Of a DNA stretch of 64,000 nucleotides, positions 23,555 through 35,200 are shown piece after piece. Made by a program: the position numbers and the translations under genes. Each line of letters opens with the position of its first letter. Positions within the stretch are counted from its first letter, which is position 1. Source of the DNA: Silene conica (taxonomy: Eukaryota > Streptophyta > Magnoliopsida > Caryophyllales > Caryophyllaceae); the NCBI GenBank assembly GCA_029255685.2, contig CM055317.2, positions 22,142,501-22,206,500 of the forward strand. The letters are read 5' to 3'. The notes beneath the pieces were generated by a model. It was given only the letters and a program-made list of their open reading frames with translations, searched no databases and was not told the DNA's origin.

Positions 23555-24485
23555 ATGTCTTACAATGAAGATGATATCATGCCTGCAATTGGTCGTACCG
23601 CAGGCCGAAGAGTGACGGGGTCTAAGCGTCGTGTCCCGATAGCATCACAACCAGCAGCAGCGCCACGGCCTGGTAGGGGAGGTAGGGGTAGGGGTAGGGG
23701 AAAGGGTCTCCTAATAAGGTCTCCCGACCCTACTCCGGAGCACGAGCTTCAGCTACCGAGAGCATTTTTCAGGGACCGAGTTAGCAGTTCCGAGGACGAG
23801 GAGGAGGAACAGTTTAGGGTCGATGATGATGATGATGACGAGGTTGAGGAGGAGGGGGAGGACGACTCCCAGTTTTTGGACGAGGGGGCAGCTGATCGAC
23901 CAGCTAAGGTGATCGTACGTGATGGTAGCGGCCGGTATAGGCCATTTGTGGACCGTGCCTCTAGTAGCTAGGGGGAGGAAGAAGACTACGGATCTTTCCT
24001 GGCGTCTTACCGGTCCGGTTGAGGGTGGGCCGTCTATATCAACTGTCCTACGTAACTTCGGTGGCCACGTAGCTTGCAGTAGTTGGACGACTGAGGGGGC
24101 CGCGGCATTGGCGTACCTGTACCGACAGTTGGGGATGGCTTCGCGTAGGGAGGCAGCTGGGGTTAGCGGTTGTCTGCCGTTGCTCCTGGCTTGGATATAC
24201 GAGTACTTTCCGGCGTTCAGGCCTCACTCGGGATATTATGTTGAGGGACGACCACTTGTCGAGGCTTGGTCACGAGTTCCTAGGTTTAAGGGAGATGAGG
24301 GGTTGTTGGAGCAGCACAGGCAGAGGTTGGACGGGCTGAGAGCGGAGCAGGTGACGTGGCTCCCTTACAGTGTTAGCCCACATAGGGCTTGTCGTAGTAC
24401 ACTCTACTCGGGGGTGATTAGGTTTATGGATATAGTGGAGCCGTACCAACCTGATAGATGTCTCCGTCAGTTTGGCTATGTTCAG
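23555..24485 (+). pseudogene. Plant mobile domain (PMD) protein, N-terminal half
   Basis: The first part encodes a basic GRGGRGRGRGKG stretch and an acidic Asp/Glu-rich tract, ending at a TAG at 23969-23971. From 23972 the next phase encodes the PMD: WRLTGPVEGGPS, then LRNFGGHVA, ALAYLYRQLG, LLLAWIYEYFP and a conserved RQFGYVQ. This is typical of MAIN-like/aminotransferase-like mobile domains. A +1 shift near 23968 breaks the frame unless an intron is spliced there. The ATG at 23555 follows a splice-acceptor-like TGCAG; an alternative in-frame ATG lies at 23549. The frame is interrupted at codon CAG (24483-24485) by the inserted element and resumes at 29726. Confidence 0.82.
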
Positions 24486-27426
24486 TGTAACACCCCCATT
24501 TACCTAGGAGCCTGAACTAGGACTTCCAGGGTAAATAAGACCGTTACCATCCTGGTTAAACCAGGGTAGTAGATAATCATAGTGAAAGATAGACAGTACT
24601 TTAGATATAAATTTGTTAACTAAAAGTTGGTACAAGACAAGTCCATGAAGAAGTCCAAAGTCCTTACAACTGATAACAACCACAACTAATACATGTGAAA
24701 CTAAGTGATCTAGAACTAGTCGGTCCATGCCATGTCTCTCATTCCATGCCCAGCTCCTAATCCTGTTGTCTCTGACCTGAAAGATCTACTCCCCATTCCG
24801 GATCATTGTAGGTGAATACGAATACACTGTCAACCTCGCGGTTGAGTAGGATAACACAATAATAAACAATACAAACAAATATGATATGCAAATGTCATGA
24901 AATGCTCGAGCTCAATCAAAATCTCATTCTCATACCCTTGCACCAAGCCATACCGAACCTCCCGGCAGACTATAATCGGTCGTCACCGAACACCAGCTCA
25001 AAAGCTGATAAGACACCAGGCCTGGTCTGCAGAACCACCTTGGGCTTTACATCAGAACAATATCTGATCCATATATTTCTAAATACCAGTGCATATGCCA
25101 TGATTATGAATGCAACACCAAAATAAATAATCCTAAACTATCATGCTCAGAACTCATACTTGCATTCGTAACATACAATACACATCTACACAGAACTTAA
25201 TACCGAACAAAGCCCCAGTGTAACCTACCTGTATTAGCAAGTCCACAAACAAAATCACCCTCTAGAAGTATTCCACCTCGAATTCCATTCCTATAATTAT
25301 TATTTAATATTAAATTCTACTCACACATCACAGATTGTAAATATTCATAAACTTACTAAATATAGACTTGCTAAAAATAGACTTACTAAATATAGTACTT
25401 ACTAAAAATAGTACTTACTAAAAATAGTATTAAATCATTTAATAATTAGTACCAATCTAATAACTGATCCACAACTATTACCAATACTAACAAGAATAAT
25501 ATTAATACCCATAATATACTTATCACAAAATCTTAGAGCCATGATCATAAAATTAGTCATGAGAATTACTAAACATATGTAAATAAAACAATAGTATAAT
25601 ATGCATACAATTATCATGCATTTACCTAAATAAAGATACTCCTAAAACTAACAATAATTGATTAAGATTAACAATAATAATCATTATAATAATACTAATA
25701 CACATATAATATTATGCCATAAATGATACCCAAAAGAATAAACAACCGAGACAACCAATCAGCCACAAAAAAACGCATGAACGTGACCAACACCCTGCAT
25801 GAAAGTCGCCACCAGCACCAACCACCGCTGCTGACCTCACCTGCGACACCACCAGGCTCGCCACTGAGCCACGATGGTTTCCAGGGGCGTCAGTCTCGGC
25901 GGTCGATGCCGCAGCATCCACCACTATCTCCGTTCTAAACTCCCTGCCCCAAACACACTCCCTGAAATCCGTTAAAACGACCCAAACAAAACCTACTCTA
26001 ACGACGGTCTCAACCACCCTAGGCCACAGCAATTACCACCAATCCAACCCCACGACTACAAACAAGACTGAACCCATAATTCCCAGAATAAACGAACACA
26101 GAATATACATCGAAAACACAAACGAAACCACACGTTCAGAACCCCTGTTCTGAAATGGAAAACGATTTAGCATATGCAACCCAAACACCCCTTCGACGGT
26201 GGTTTAAGGCCGGCAACGATGACACTTTAAGGAGTTAAAAACGACTAGTACACATCCTAGACTCATAACATGTGAAGATCAGAATTAAAACATATGAATC
26301 CTGAAAATACAGATGCGTTAAAGAGAAGGCTGTTACCAAGGACGAACGAAAACAAGCGTGTGTACCTTCTTCCCTGAGCAAAACGACCACCCTTAGCCTC
26401 TGTTTACCACCGTGCTAAACCCTCCGTTGCAAACTCCAATATGGCGGCAGTAGGTATTGTAGATGTGTGAGTGTGGATAGGTCAAAAATAGGGTTTGGTA
26501 GGGGGGTTATAAGTGAAGGCTTGAGGAGGAGAGGGCTGAGTTTACACATTTGTGTTTCCACTTGTGCATGGGCTTAGGGTTTGCACGCAATTCCATGGCC
26601 CAAAGTCAAAAGCTAAGACAGTTTTATTACTAAATCGTAGACTCGAGCTCTTAAAGAACATATAACACTTATTCCAAAACCAATTATCGACTGCTAACGT
26701 TCAAATAGTTAAACACGTTGACATAACCACTAGATATTAAAATAAAAAAAACGCAATAGAAAACGATAGAAATACGTAGTATTACATTCAGGATCACCCG
26801 AACCCTATGCGGGTCCCAGCTGTCAAGAGTCGTCCGGCGAAGCCGGATCAGGGTTACAGGTTGTCGTTGTAATACTCCGTATATTTTATTGTATTTTATT
26901 TTATTATTTATTAATTTCATTAACGTGTTGACATTACTTGAACTTTTATATTCGGTAATATAATTATCGAATACAAGTTTTATATTTTATATGACTATTA
27001 GTGTAGCGTCGGGTTTGAGCATTATGAGTAGAACATGTTTAAGTAGGTACTTGGGCCTCGATATGCGTGCAACCGAAACAACCCAAAGACCGACACAACC
27101 TTTACATCAACACAAAACCATCAAAACTACTCAACCACCTTATCAATTTACGTTTAACACAAACCTAACCCTAGCCTTCTATCCATCGACAACAGCCTCC
27201 CTTACCCAATACAATCTCAAAACCCTAATTCCACTTCAACCACCACCAACGCTTTGAGTAAGAACGAGAGGACTGCAACCATTATCGCATCATCATCTTC
27301 TTCGCCCATCCTCGTCGCTGTAAGACAATAATTATTCACGTTTCAATTCATTTTATTATACCCGTTTTCGTGTTGTGGTTTGTCTTTTCGAACTGTTTTC
27401 TGTTGTTGTTTTGATACGAATTAGGG

Positions 27427-27466
<40 letters not shown>

Positions 27467-29724
27467 GGTGTTCATGGCTTCTTTTTGGGGGTTGTAGGGT
27501 GGTCGTAGAAGGTGACTAGTGGCGGTGATGGTTGGGAAGTGCAGAAACAGGGGCAGGGGAATATAAGTGTGTACAACGGTTTTATAGCGGCTATTGTAGG
27601 TGTTTTAGGTGGAGTCGAAGCCTGGTGGTGGCCACCAGGGGAGTAGTGGGGTGTGGGAGATGATGAGAGTGGTGTTAGGGTGGTGGTTAGGGCAGTTGTC
27701 TTGGTGGTGAGAGTCGGTTTTTCGGAAAAGGGAGACACGGTTCCAGAACAGGGGCTGGAAACGCGTGGGTTCGTGTGGTTTTGGTGGGTCTGGTGTGTCT
27801 GTTATAAGGGAAACCAGATTGGAGGCTGACCACCAATGGAACCACCATGTGTCAGAGGTGACAATGGTGGTGGCCAGAGGTGGTGTCGGGACTAGGGTGA
27901 GTGAGAGAAGAGCGTGAAAGAATAGGGGGTCGAAGGGACTGTACAGGCGTATGTATGCAGGCTACTTCGACAGCCTGTTTAGAGCAGTCATGGTGGTTGC
28001 AGGTGGTGTCCAAATGGTGGAAACTGTAGGCAGTGGTGTAGGCTAGATGTAGGGGTCAGTGGCGATGGTGGTGGGTGGCCGGGTTGGTGATAGTGTTGAC
28101 GGGAAAATAGGACGTCAGGGGCTGTGTCTAAAGGGACTGTTGGCGCTGATCTCGTAGTACTCGTGTTAGGATGTTACTGTTTGTTTGTGTTTTACTAATA
28201 TTATTATTATAGTTATTATTATTCTTATTAGTGTTGTTATTATTATTTTACTAATGTTGTTATTATTATTAATCCTACTATTATTATTCTCTTATTACTA
28301 TTATGAATAGTATTGTTATTAGTGTTAGTATACATGTATGGTCGTCTTATTAGTATAAGTTGTGTTGCGCCTTTATAAGTGTATTAGTATTGTGAGTATT
28401 ATCCGGTTTTGTTGTTAGCGTTTTCTACGTATATTATTATTATTATTATTAATAATATTATTATCATATTTGCTATTATTTATTCTTGTTTTTTTATTAT
28501 GGTTAGTATTGGTATTATTATTATTATTGTAAGTTTATTATTAGTGTTTATAATAATTATGTGATGATTATTAATATTATTGATTTAATATTATGTTTGA
28601 GGTTGTTGATGTTTTAATGGTTTAGTTCATAGTTATATAGTTGGGATCAATTAGTTTAATTAGTTGAACTGGTTTGGTTAATTTGTTTAAATCGTGTTGC
28701 GACGGTAATTTTAACTGATCACCTAATTAAGCTAATTGGCTAGTCGTGCTTAATATAGTCTCGTTATGCGCAATACATTACTTTGATAATTAAATTGATT
28801 GATTGGCTGATATATTATATTTGTTTACGTAATTGTATTAGTTAGTAATTAAGGATATTATTTGGTTAGGTGCTGAGTATGTAATGAAGTGATTCGGCTG
28901 ATTGGATGTTAGCGGTGTGATGAGATTATATTGCTATCCAGGTAGGATACACTGACCTTATACTCTATGATGTGATATGAATGAATGTGGTATTGTGTGT
29001 TATATGGATGTTGAGCATGATTGATATGAGAATGTTATTTGTTGGATTGAGTATTGATTATTATTATTGGCATGAGCATTGCATTAATCAATAGCATGAT
29101 TGATTAAGAATATTGTTGCATTCATGAGCATTCATATGCATTGGTTACTGAGCAAGATGTGCTTCAGATATTGTTCTGATATAAAGCCCAGGGTGGTTTT
29201 GCAGACCAGGCCTGGTGTCTTATCAGCTATTGAGCTGGTGTTCGGCGACGGCCGATTATAGTATGCCGGGAGGTTCGGTATGGCTGGGTGTTACGGGTTT
29301 GAGATTGAGAATGAGATTGAGCTCGAGCATATCATGGCATTTGCATATTATTATTGTTGCATTATTTATTATTGTGTTATCCTACTCAACCGCGAGGTTG
29401 ACAGTGTATTCGTGTACACCTACGGTGATCCGGAATGGGGAGTAGATTCTACAGGTCAGAGACAGATGGATTAGGAGCTTGGGCATGGAGAGAGACATGG
29501 CTTGGACCTACTTAGAATTAGATCACACTTAGATGTCATCAGTTGTACTTTTATTCTGCTGCGTAGTTTTGTAGTATCAAAGTTTAAATTTTATCAAATT
29601 TTATATAAAGTACTTTGGTTTGTTTTACTTTGTTATTTACTACCTCGGACATTCCGAGATGGTAACAGTCCTATTTATTTGAGAATGTCTTGCTAAAGGC
29701 TCTTAAATAAATGGGGGTGTTACA
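24486..29724. mobile_element. 5.2-kb long-inverted-repeat element inserted in the PMD gene
   Basis: The ends are perfect 17-bp inverted repeats, TGTAACACCCCCATTTA and its complement (29708-29724), and similarity continues far inward. 24776-24870 pairs with 29370-29470, and 24925-25075 pairs with 29165-29330, at visibly high identity; weaker pairing extends to about 25250 / 28930. The element sits between PMD codons CAG and TCG, and a CAG trinucleotide flanks both sides (24483-24485; 29723-29725), suggesting a 3-bp target duplication. No transposase, integrase or reverse transcriptase frame was recognised. The family is unknown to me; it could be a CACTA relative, a MULE derivative or two inverted LTR-like units. 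Confidence 0.8.
27427..27468. repeat. (TAG)n microsatellite
   Basis: A GTA/TAG run of about 14 units lies within the 5.2-kb inserted element. Confidence 0.95.
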
Positions 29725-29725
29725 G

Positions 29726-30117
29726 TCGTACGGTGATACTGCTGATTTGGATTGGGGTTTGAGAGAGATTGAGGCTCCGTTAAGACCGCGTCATGACCGG
29801 GCTTTGATGCCGTTTCAGTGTGATCCACGGTACATGAGTTGGTACAAGAAGATTTCTCACCCATACTTCAACCCCCTGCACGCCGTGTTCAGATGCGCTC
29901 ACCCTCTTTCACCGAGGAGCCGGAGGTTGGCCGAGCTCTTAACCGTCATTTCTCGCAGATTTATACTCAGGCCCCCGACCAGAAATGGTCGTACGTGCGA
30001 CGCTTGGTCAATGATATGGAGCGGTTCTACATTACGAAGGATGACGTTGAGGATGCTCCAGTTGATGATGATGATGATGATGAGGACGATGATGATGATG
30101 ACACCATAGATTATTAG
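29726..30117 (+). pseudogene. Plant mobile domain protein, C-terminal part
   Basis: The PMD reading resumes in phase with the upstream CAG codon: SYGDTADLDWGL, then RHDRALMPFQ and YMSWYKKISHPYF, the usual PMD ending (Y-x-x-W-Y-x-x-x-S-H-P). A -1 shift near 29885-29900 moves the reading to another frame, which carries the conserved SFTEEPEVGRALNRHFSQIY segment. It ends with an Asp-rich tail and TAG at 30115-30117. Together with the upstream half this is one gene with an insertion and two apparent shifts. Confidence 0.8.
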
Positions 30118-30272
30118 TTTCGTTATGTATGGATTTTATTTGTTTTCTTATGTACGGACTTTTTATTAATAGTAACTCGTAGCTTTTTAACCGTCATTTT
30201 TATTAATAGTAACTCAATCAAAACCTAGCTTACATCGGACATGAATAAAAACACATAAAACATAAATTGTAA

Positions 30273-30836
30273 TTAAAACTTAATGAGAACATGGCGTACA
30301 TTGGACATTAACGAAAACACATCAAACATCAAACATAAGTTTACAATACTTAATGAGAACATGGCGTACATTGGACATGACGAAGATGAAGAATCAAGAT
30401 CTCCTTCGTAATCTCCAGCTTCAATTACTTCAGGTTGACTAGCCACGTAATGATCATAAAACATTAAAACGCGCAGACGGACATTACCTAGATTGAACAC
30501 TCTACTGGCACACAAATCAGATAGTGTTGCGTAGTCTATCAAGTTTAGTATACGCTCAATGTAGACAAGGAAATCACTTCTTAACTTGCGAAACTCCCAC
30601 ATCTTCTCAGTTACAATTTCATCAGTAACATCATTGTCTGGAACAACCGGACTGCAGAGGGGGTTACCGTGTAGGATGCCAAAAAGGTTGGCAATTGGAG
30701 GATGTTCTACCAGGTCCCACACAGTGTCACTCGGAATGACTAGCTCAAGGCGAGAAACTAGCACTGGGAACTGCGTAGTTATAAGATCGATCCTTAGCCG
30801 ATAAGCTCTATTTTTTTGAACGTTTGTGAGAGCCAT
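30273..30836 (-). CDS. Small protein of unknown function carried by the PMD transposon
   Basis: This 187-residue frame is transcribed toward the PMD gene. I prefer the start at 30836 (MALTNVQKNRAYRL). A TATAAATA box on the minus strand (30913-30906) would put transcription start near 30880, downstream of the other in-frame ATG at 30896. The protein is predicted soluble and largely helical, with segments such as WDLVEHPPIANLFGI, EIVTEKMWEFRKLRSDFLVYIERIL and LRVLMFYDHYV, and an acidic DYEGDLDSSSSS stretch. The last ~40 residues come from two direct copies of a CATGGCGTACATTGGACAT-type repeat and may be non-native. I recognise no family. It is open over 564 nt next to a broken PMD frame, so it is either recent or under selection in active relatives. 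Confidence 0.55.
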   Translation of the reverse strand: MALTNVQKNRAYRLRIDLITTQFPVLVSRLELVIPSDTVWDLVEHPPIANLFGILHGNPLCSPVVPDNDVTDEIVTEKMWEFRKLRSDFLVYIERILNLIDYATLSDLCASRVFNLGNVRLRVLMFYDHYVASQPEVIEAGDYEGDLDSSSSSCPMYAMFSLSIVNLCLMFDVFSLMSNVRHVLIKF

Positions 30837-30905
30837 ATTAAAAGTATTGATTTTAGTAGTGAATGAGATTGTGGTTGTTGCGATTACAATGAACATGAAA
30901 ACCAG

Positions 30906-30913
30906 TATTTATA
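30906..30913 (-). promoter_or_regulatory. TATA box for the small minus-strand gene
   Basis: TATAAATA reads on the minus strand 70-77 nt upstream of the preferred ATG (30836) and only about 10 nt upstream of the first ATG (30896), which argues against the latter. Confidence 0.5.
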
Positions 30914-31254
30914 AGAAGCCATAGTATAACGGTAACTTTTTGAAAGCGTAACGGTAACATTTTGAATTTTGAAATCACAACGGTTACATTTCAATATTAC
31001 AACCTAAACAATTCAAATAAATCTCGAAATACAATTTCAAACCGGGGGAGGCTGTCTTCGGCGCCTAGTTCGAGGTGTTGTTCCCATTAATAGGCGGTTG
31101 TAATTAACCTCATTTCCACCAAACTCCTCAAACGAATCCTGTTAATACGCAAAATTGGTAAGGATTATATTAAAAAATATTAAAAACCACTTAATTTATG
31201 TTAAAAACTAAGTAAAATGACGGAAATACAAGGACTTCAAAACTACCCGTCCAA

Positions 31255-31575
31255 GCATGGTATGGACGTGAATAGTACACGTCCAAACCATGCATGGACG
31301 TGTACTATTCACGTCTCAGTATAGTGAGGACGTGCACTATTCACATCCAAACCATGCATGGACGGCCATGATTCACGTCCAGGCATGGTTTGGACGTGAA
31401 TAGTGCACGTCCTCACGTCCATGCATGGTTTGGACGTGAATAGTGCACGTCCTCATCATGCTGAGACGTGAATAGTGCACGTCCCTGCATGGTTTGGACG
31501 TGTACTATTCACGTCCATACCATGCTTGGACGGCTAGTTTTGCCGCCCTTTCCACGCGAGGACGGCCAGTTTTCA
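31255..31575. repeat. Right subterminal palindrome array
   Basis: About nine units of the type GGACGTGAATAGTGCACGTC, in both orientations, alternate with the palindromic spacer CCATGCATGG. It mirrors the left array in position and core sequence, but the arm sequence between ACGT cores differs. Confidence 0.88.
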
Positions 31576-31885
31576 AGTCCAATGCAAAATTTCGATTGAG
31601 TTTAATTTGTCTATTCTATGACTTCTACGATTAATTCAACCTAATTTCAACTAAAGGGCTTAAACATGTAATTCAACAAAAATTAGTTGAAAAAAAAAAA
31701 AGATTTTAGTTACTTACCGATGTATCGTTGTCGTCGTTTGACATTGAATCGTTGTCGTTGTTTTGATGTTGTTGTTCGATGTTGAAACCGTTTTTTTTGG
31801 ATTTTATGTTGTTTTTGTTGTTTTTGTTTCAGAGAATAGAAGGTAGAGAGAGAGAAATGGGCAAGTGTTGTATTTTTTATATAAA

Positions 31886-31924
31886 ACGTCGACGATTTTT
31901 CACAAAACGCCGACGACCTTTCGC
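31886..31924 (-). repeat. Right terminal inverted repeat
   Basis: It is the reverse complement of 22318-22356 with four mismatches and contains CGTCGACG and its variant CGCCGACG. Confidence 0.85.
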
Positions 31925-32253
31925 AACCCCATATTGAAATAAGCCGAAAATATTCTTATCACATAAATGGTTAATTTAGTCTATCATTCATACTAGATTA
32001 TTTCTACAGGTATTTTATTGAAATTTTATAGTATAATTATACAGAAAAATATTTTCTATAAATTTAAGCAGGTAATTCATGCAAATTTTACCTGAGTATA
32101 AAACTAGCATGTGAAAAAAGCGGTCTAAAATAAAACCGTAGGCGCGGGATCTGCTGTAACAGTTGAAAAATGATGATTGTTGGAGTTTATAAAAACGGAA
32201 ATTAACTCTCCAAAAGAAGTTGGCTAGACAGAGTAAAGGTTGAAGGAGCAAAA
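31925..32253 (+). promoter_or_regulatory. Promoter and 5' UTR of the capping protein gene
   Basis: Only about 330 bp separate the transposon TIR from the CPB start codon. A TATA box (TATAAAAA, 32188-32195) lies 59-66 bp upstream of the ATG. The proximal promoter is therefore short and abuts the transposon. Confidence 0.6.
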
Positions 32254-35200
32254 ATGGAGGCAGCGATGGGATTAATGAGACGCATTCACCCGAAGCACAC
32301 GGATACAGCTCTTTCAGCACTTCTATCTCTTCTCCCTCATCATTCCTCTGATCTCCTCTCTCAAGTTGATCAGCCCCTTCAGGTCCCTTTCCTTTCCTTC
32401 CTTCTTTTTTAATCTCAATTTCCCCAATTTTATTTCATATGATTTCTCTCCATTCTTCATTTCATTTTACTTTCTGGGTACTTTTCATTAGGGTTCCTAT
32501 TCATATGATTCTTGGGTTATTTTTTAATTGGAGTTTTGGTTTATTAAGGTGTATACTATCGGGTTGAACTGATTGCTGGGTTATTTTATTCGGGTTTCGA
32601 TTCGCTTTGGTGTATTGAATTGGCTAACGGTGATTATTGATGGGTATTACGTAATAATCCTTTTCAATTCGCCGAGGTGTTTTTAATCAGGATTTGAGCA
32701 TTTCCTGGTGTTGAAATGGCATTGCACACATTTCTCACCGTAGATGATAATTGGAATTCTACAGATTTGACAGTTTCTTCATTCCCCAATTTGATTTCAT
32801 ATGATATTTCTTCATTCCTCATTTGATTTTACTTTCTGGGTGGTTTTAATCAGGGTTTCTATTCATATGATTGTTGGGTTGTTTTTTAATTGGAGTTTCG
32901 GTTTCTTAGGGTGTATACAATTGGGTGGAACTGATTGTTGGGTTGTTTTTAATCAGGTTTCAATTGGGTGTATGCGATGATTGATGGGTATATGTTCGAT
33001 TGTTGATATTATTTATTCCAGCATGATCAGGATTTGAGCATTTGCTGGTCTTGAAATCGTAATGCACACATTTCTCACTGTAGATGATAAATGGAATCCC
33101 ACAAATTTGACCAGTTTTTATGTATAAGTTGTTGGAAATTATCGAGTCGTTGGGATAACTAGACTTTTGGGTTCTTGGGCAATAGATTTATCGTCTTCTT
33201 TTCACATGGGGTTTTAAATTTGTAGGATATATGTTACTTCGGCTCGTGTAAAACTATCTGATACAGGTGCATGTCCAAGTGTAAAACATGGTAAAGAATA
33301 ATCCTCGTGTCTTTTAGCTTAAAATGAAATTTTAAGTGTCATACCCATGCCCGAGTGTCCAACCTGGACAGGGCGAGGTCAGATGAAGAGTCGGGGAGAG
33401 TAACATAATTTTCGGATACGACTGTATTATTTTGCGTGAAAAGGGATATATTTTTATCAAGTTATTTGTTAATCCCCTTTTGTGCATGTTTGAGAACGAC
33501 CGAGTGCATGATGCATCATCAACTTTGAAGAGTTTAACACCTTCTGCCTTCTGCCTTATTCTTTTAGGTCGAGTAGTTGGTTACCTAAGATGACTTTTAG
33601 TCTTCAGTGCTACCGAGTTAGCTTGTCCACTTTCTTGACCTATGGAGATTATCAACATCATTTTCATCTTGAACTTTAATTAATTAGTGATACTTGAGAG
33701 ACATCTGTCAATCTGCCATTACCAAGGAACTTGTAGACATCTGGGACTGTTCCCTTGCATGAAGCTTTGCACTATTTCAGTTTATTTCTAATTTGATCTG
33801 CTTGTACAGTTGTACTATGATTTGTGTTTTGTGCAAAATAATTGTGTATAAGTTCAAGCACTCCGATCTTTATCTGTTCTACCTGCATTTGTTTGGTTGT
33901 CCAGGATGTTTGGATTACACTAAAATTTATGCTCCTTGAATACAGGTTCTCTGTGATTCAGTAAGTGGTAAAGAGTTCATCTTGTGTGAATACAACAGAG
34001 ATGCTGATTCTTACAGGTGCAAAGTTTGACAACCTGCTTTCGTTCTTAAATTTAATCGTATTTCTCGTCTTTTTTCCTCTTAGACTTTGTACGTCCCTTT
34101 TTTGTTGATGAGCTAAAAGATCTTCTAATTGCTTCCCCTCTCTACCCATTTTCCTTTTCTTATCCAAAACTTAAAGTTACATGCTTGCAAACGTTCATGG
34201 TAGTTTGATAGTACAAGCGATCAACTTTCACCACCAAATAATAGTGCTTCTACGCTCTTGCTGATGAGTTGAAACATGAATTTGTAGGTCTCCATGGACA
34301 AATCAGTACCAGCCACTTCTGGAGGACGGCCTTTATCCCTCTCCCGAATTAAGGAAGCTTGAAGCTGAAGCCAATGATGTGTTTGCTGTATATTGTGACC
34401 AGTGAGGTCCTTCACTTACCTCGTCCTTTGTTATGTTGTTAAGTTAATATGCTGATTTTTATAGGATTTTTTGTTTATCTCTTGCTACATATTGCTAGGT
34501 ATTATGAAGGCGGGATCTCATCTGTTTATATGTGGGAGGATGATAATGAAGGGTTTGTCGCATGTTTCTTGATCAAGAAAGGTAATCACTTGGCTTCCTT
34601 CGATACCCTCTCCCTCAGTATCACATTCTTGTCATGTAATCTATAAAAAGAAAACGGCAAAACTTTGTATGTTATTTACATGGAGAATGTCTTATCTTTC
34701 ATTGCAATGTTGGTCAACGGAACATTTTTTTTTTTGGCTCAGATGGTTCCAAGTCTGCTCATGGACGAAGAGGCTATCTGCATGAGGGACAATGGGATGC
34801 TATACATGTTATTGAGGTATGTCTGACTGACTTCTCTATCAACTACCATAATTTCTGAGAGTGTTAAGATAAATATGGTTTTGCTTTCTACCATTATCGG
34901 ATATTCCCCTTTCTGTTACATTTCAAGCTTCCAAGTTAATGGGGGCAGCTTATTCTTCTATCTTAATGCGTGATTAGGTGGCATTCGAGGATGAAGGGAC
35001 TGCCAAATACTGTTTAACCAGCACTGTCATGCTCTCTTTGACGACAAGTAATGAATCCAGTGGGACATTCAGCTTATCAGGGTCTATTAGAAGACAGGTA
35101 CTAAAATAATACCCCGCTTATCTTAGTTAATTTCAGTTTCTTATCTTAGCATGACTTGGGTTTTTCCTGTGGTGTTCATTGTTGTGATATCTATAAGCTT

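Larger units (their letters stand above)
22318..31924 (+). mobile_element. TIR DNA transposon carrying a plant mobile domain gene
   Basis: The two ends are inverted repeats of 39 bp (22318-22356 and 31886-31924) with 35 of 39 positions identical. Each contains two CGTCGACG-type palindromes. Inside are an array of GACGTG...CACGTC palindromes near each end, a PMD (plant mobile domain) reading frame on the plus strand and an unknown gene on the minus strand. PMD genes are known passengers of plant transposons, including Mutator-like ones; assignment of this element to a superfamily is inference. Similarity of the ends may extend outward (GGGTT and beyond), so the true termini and target duplication remain open. 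A 5.2-kb element is inserted within it. Confidence 0.75.

Noticed and set aside
26991..27738. Pro/Thr-rich frames in the centre of the 5.2-kb element
   Set aside because: They arise from CCA/ACC-rich low-complexity sequence on both strands and have no domain.
24486..29724. Interpretation as a standard LTR retrotransposon or solo LTR
   Set aside because: The arms are inverted, not direct, and there is no primer site, polypurine tract, 5-bp duplication or pol domain.
30837..30896. N-terminal extension of the small PMD-transposon gene from the ATG at 30896
   Set aside because: The only good TATA box is about 10 nt upstream of that ATG, too close; the next ATG at 30836 fits better.
22285..31985. 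9-bp target duplication for the PMD transposon (AAATGGTAA against AAATGGTTA)
   Set aside because: One mismatch, and the sequence between it and the recognised TIR does not align on the two sides, so it is probably chance.
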